Position numbers and translations under genes: made by a program. The notes under the pieces were generated by a model that saw only the letters and a program-made list of their open reading frames with translations, was not told the origin of the DNA and searched no databases. 5,867 bases of DNA from an uncultured Carnobacterium sp. (GTDB taxonomy: Bacteria > Bacillota > Bacilli > Lactobacillales > Aerococcaceae): positions 1-5,867 of the forward strand of contig CALCML010000055.1 of NCBI GenBank assembly GCA_937967765.1. Reading direction: 5' to 3'. Below are positions 5,678 to 5,867 of this stretch, piece after piece. Numbering within the stretch: position 1 is the stretch's first letter; every line of letters starts with the position of its first letter.

Positions 5678-5767
5678 TTATCCTAAATGAAAATTTTCTC
5701 GGAATTCGGGATTGCCTTCCCATTCTTCTTTAGAAAAGTCACCGGTTATAGATGTTGAGTCACTTTC
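5678..5767 (-). pseudogene. Possible C-terminal remnant of a lost gene
   Basis: A minus-strand frame with no start codon runs 29 codons between TAA triplets. It reads as a hydrophilic, protein-like sequence including DFSKEEWEGNPEFRENF and ends at TAA (5680-5678). Its composition looks more like a genuine protein tail than random AT-rich translation, and the hairpin at 5634-5657 lies 20 bp beyond its stop. No family is recognised and no upstream continuation was found in the other frames. A 29-codon open stretch can arise by chance, so this is weak. Confidence 0.25.
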
Positions 5768-5791
5768 TTAGAATTCCTATGGTGAGAGTCG

Positions 5792-5797
5792 TATACT
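5792..5797 (+). promoter_or_regulatory. Probable -10 element for the gene at the right edge
   Basis: TATACT lies 30 bp before the ATG at 5828. No strong -35 is present at 16-18 bp; TTAGAA (5768-5773) at 18 bp is the nearest candidate. The predicted start near 5804 gives a leader of about 24 bases containing the Shine-Dalgarno sequence. Confidence 0.45.
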
Positions 5798-5827
5798 ATA
5801 GATAGAATTGCTAAGGAGGATTTGCAA

Positions 5828-5867
5828 ATGGAATTTATTAAAGAAGAAAAAGCGTTTAGACATTATA
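5828..5867 (+). CDS. 5' end of a gene cut by the window edge; possibly a small GNAT-type (YjdJ-like) acetyltransferase
   Basis: The ATG at 5828-5830 follows an ideal ribosome binding site, AAGGAGGA (5813-5820), with 7 bases of spacing, so a gene clearly starts here. Only 13 codons are visible: MEFIKEEKAFRHY. Beginnings of the type M(E)FIKEE..F are common in small COG2388/YjdJ-like N-acetyltransferases of Firmicutes, roughly 90-100 residues long. Thirteen residues cannot prove this. The gene start is confident; the product is a guess. Confidence 0.6.
   Translation, partial: MEFIKEEKAFRHY

Noticed and set aside
1..5867. CRISPR arrays, tRNA or rRNA genes, insertion sequences, attachment sites
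   Set aside because: No regularly spaced repeats, cloverleaf or rRNA-like segments, transposase frames or long terminal inverted repeats were seen on reading through.

Overview
The window is AT-rich with compact genes, strong AGGAGG-type ribosome binding sites, TTGACA/TATAAT-type promoters and hairpin-plus-T-tract terminators. This points to a low-GC Firmicute, most likely a member of the Lactobacillales (Granulicatella, Carnobacterium, Enterococcus or Streptococcus-like). I cannot name the species from the sequence alone.

Layout. Positions 3-281 (+) are the 3' end of a membrane protein, probably an ABC-2 type transporter permease. It ends at a terminator that also faces a convergent gene. 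Positions 341-1117 (-) encode an unrecognised protein with about six membrane segments. From a 156-bp divergent intergenic region, a four-gene operon runs on the + strand from 1274 to 4808: an FtsX-type permease (hrtB-like), an ABC ATPase (hrtA-like), an OmpR-family response regulator (hssR-like) and a sensor histidine kinase (hssS-like). It closes with a strong terminator. Positions 4942-5487 (-) encode an unrecognised protein with one membrane anchor, which has its own terminator and a near-consensus promoter. The last 340 bp before the right-hand gene hold a compact promoter-hairpin unit, a possible gene remnant, and the promoter and ribosome binding site of a gene whose first 13 codons are visible at the right edge.

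How the genes work together. The central operon has the gene set of the heme-stress system HrtBA-HssRS. In that system the kinase detects excess heme at the membrane, the regulator activates the transporter promoter, and the transporter removes membrane heme. The assignment rests on recalled similarity of all four proteins and on a direct repeat at 1210-1229, just upstream of the operon's -10 element, that closely resembles the HssR box known from Staphylococcus aureus. Two features stand out. The kinase has almost no extracytoplasmic sensor domain (about 12 residues between its two membrane helices). A consensus extended -10 promoter sits in the 38-bp gap before hssR, which could give the two-component system a basal supply independent of the regulated promoter.
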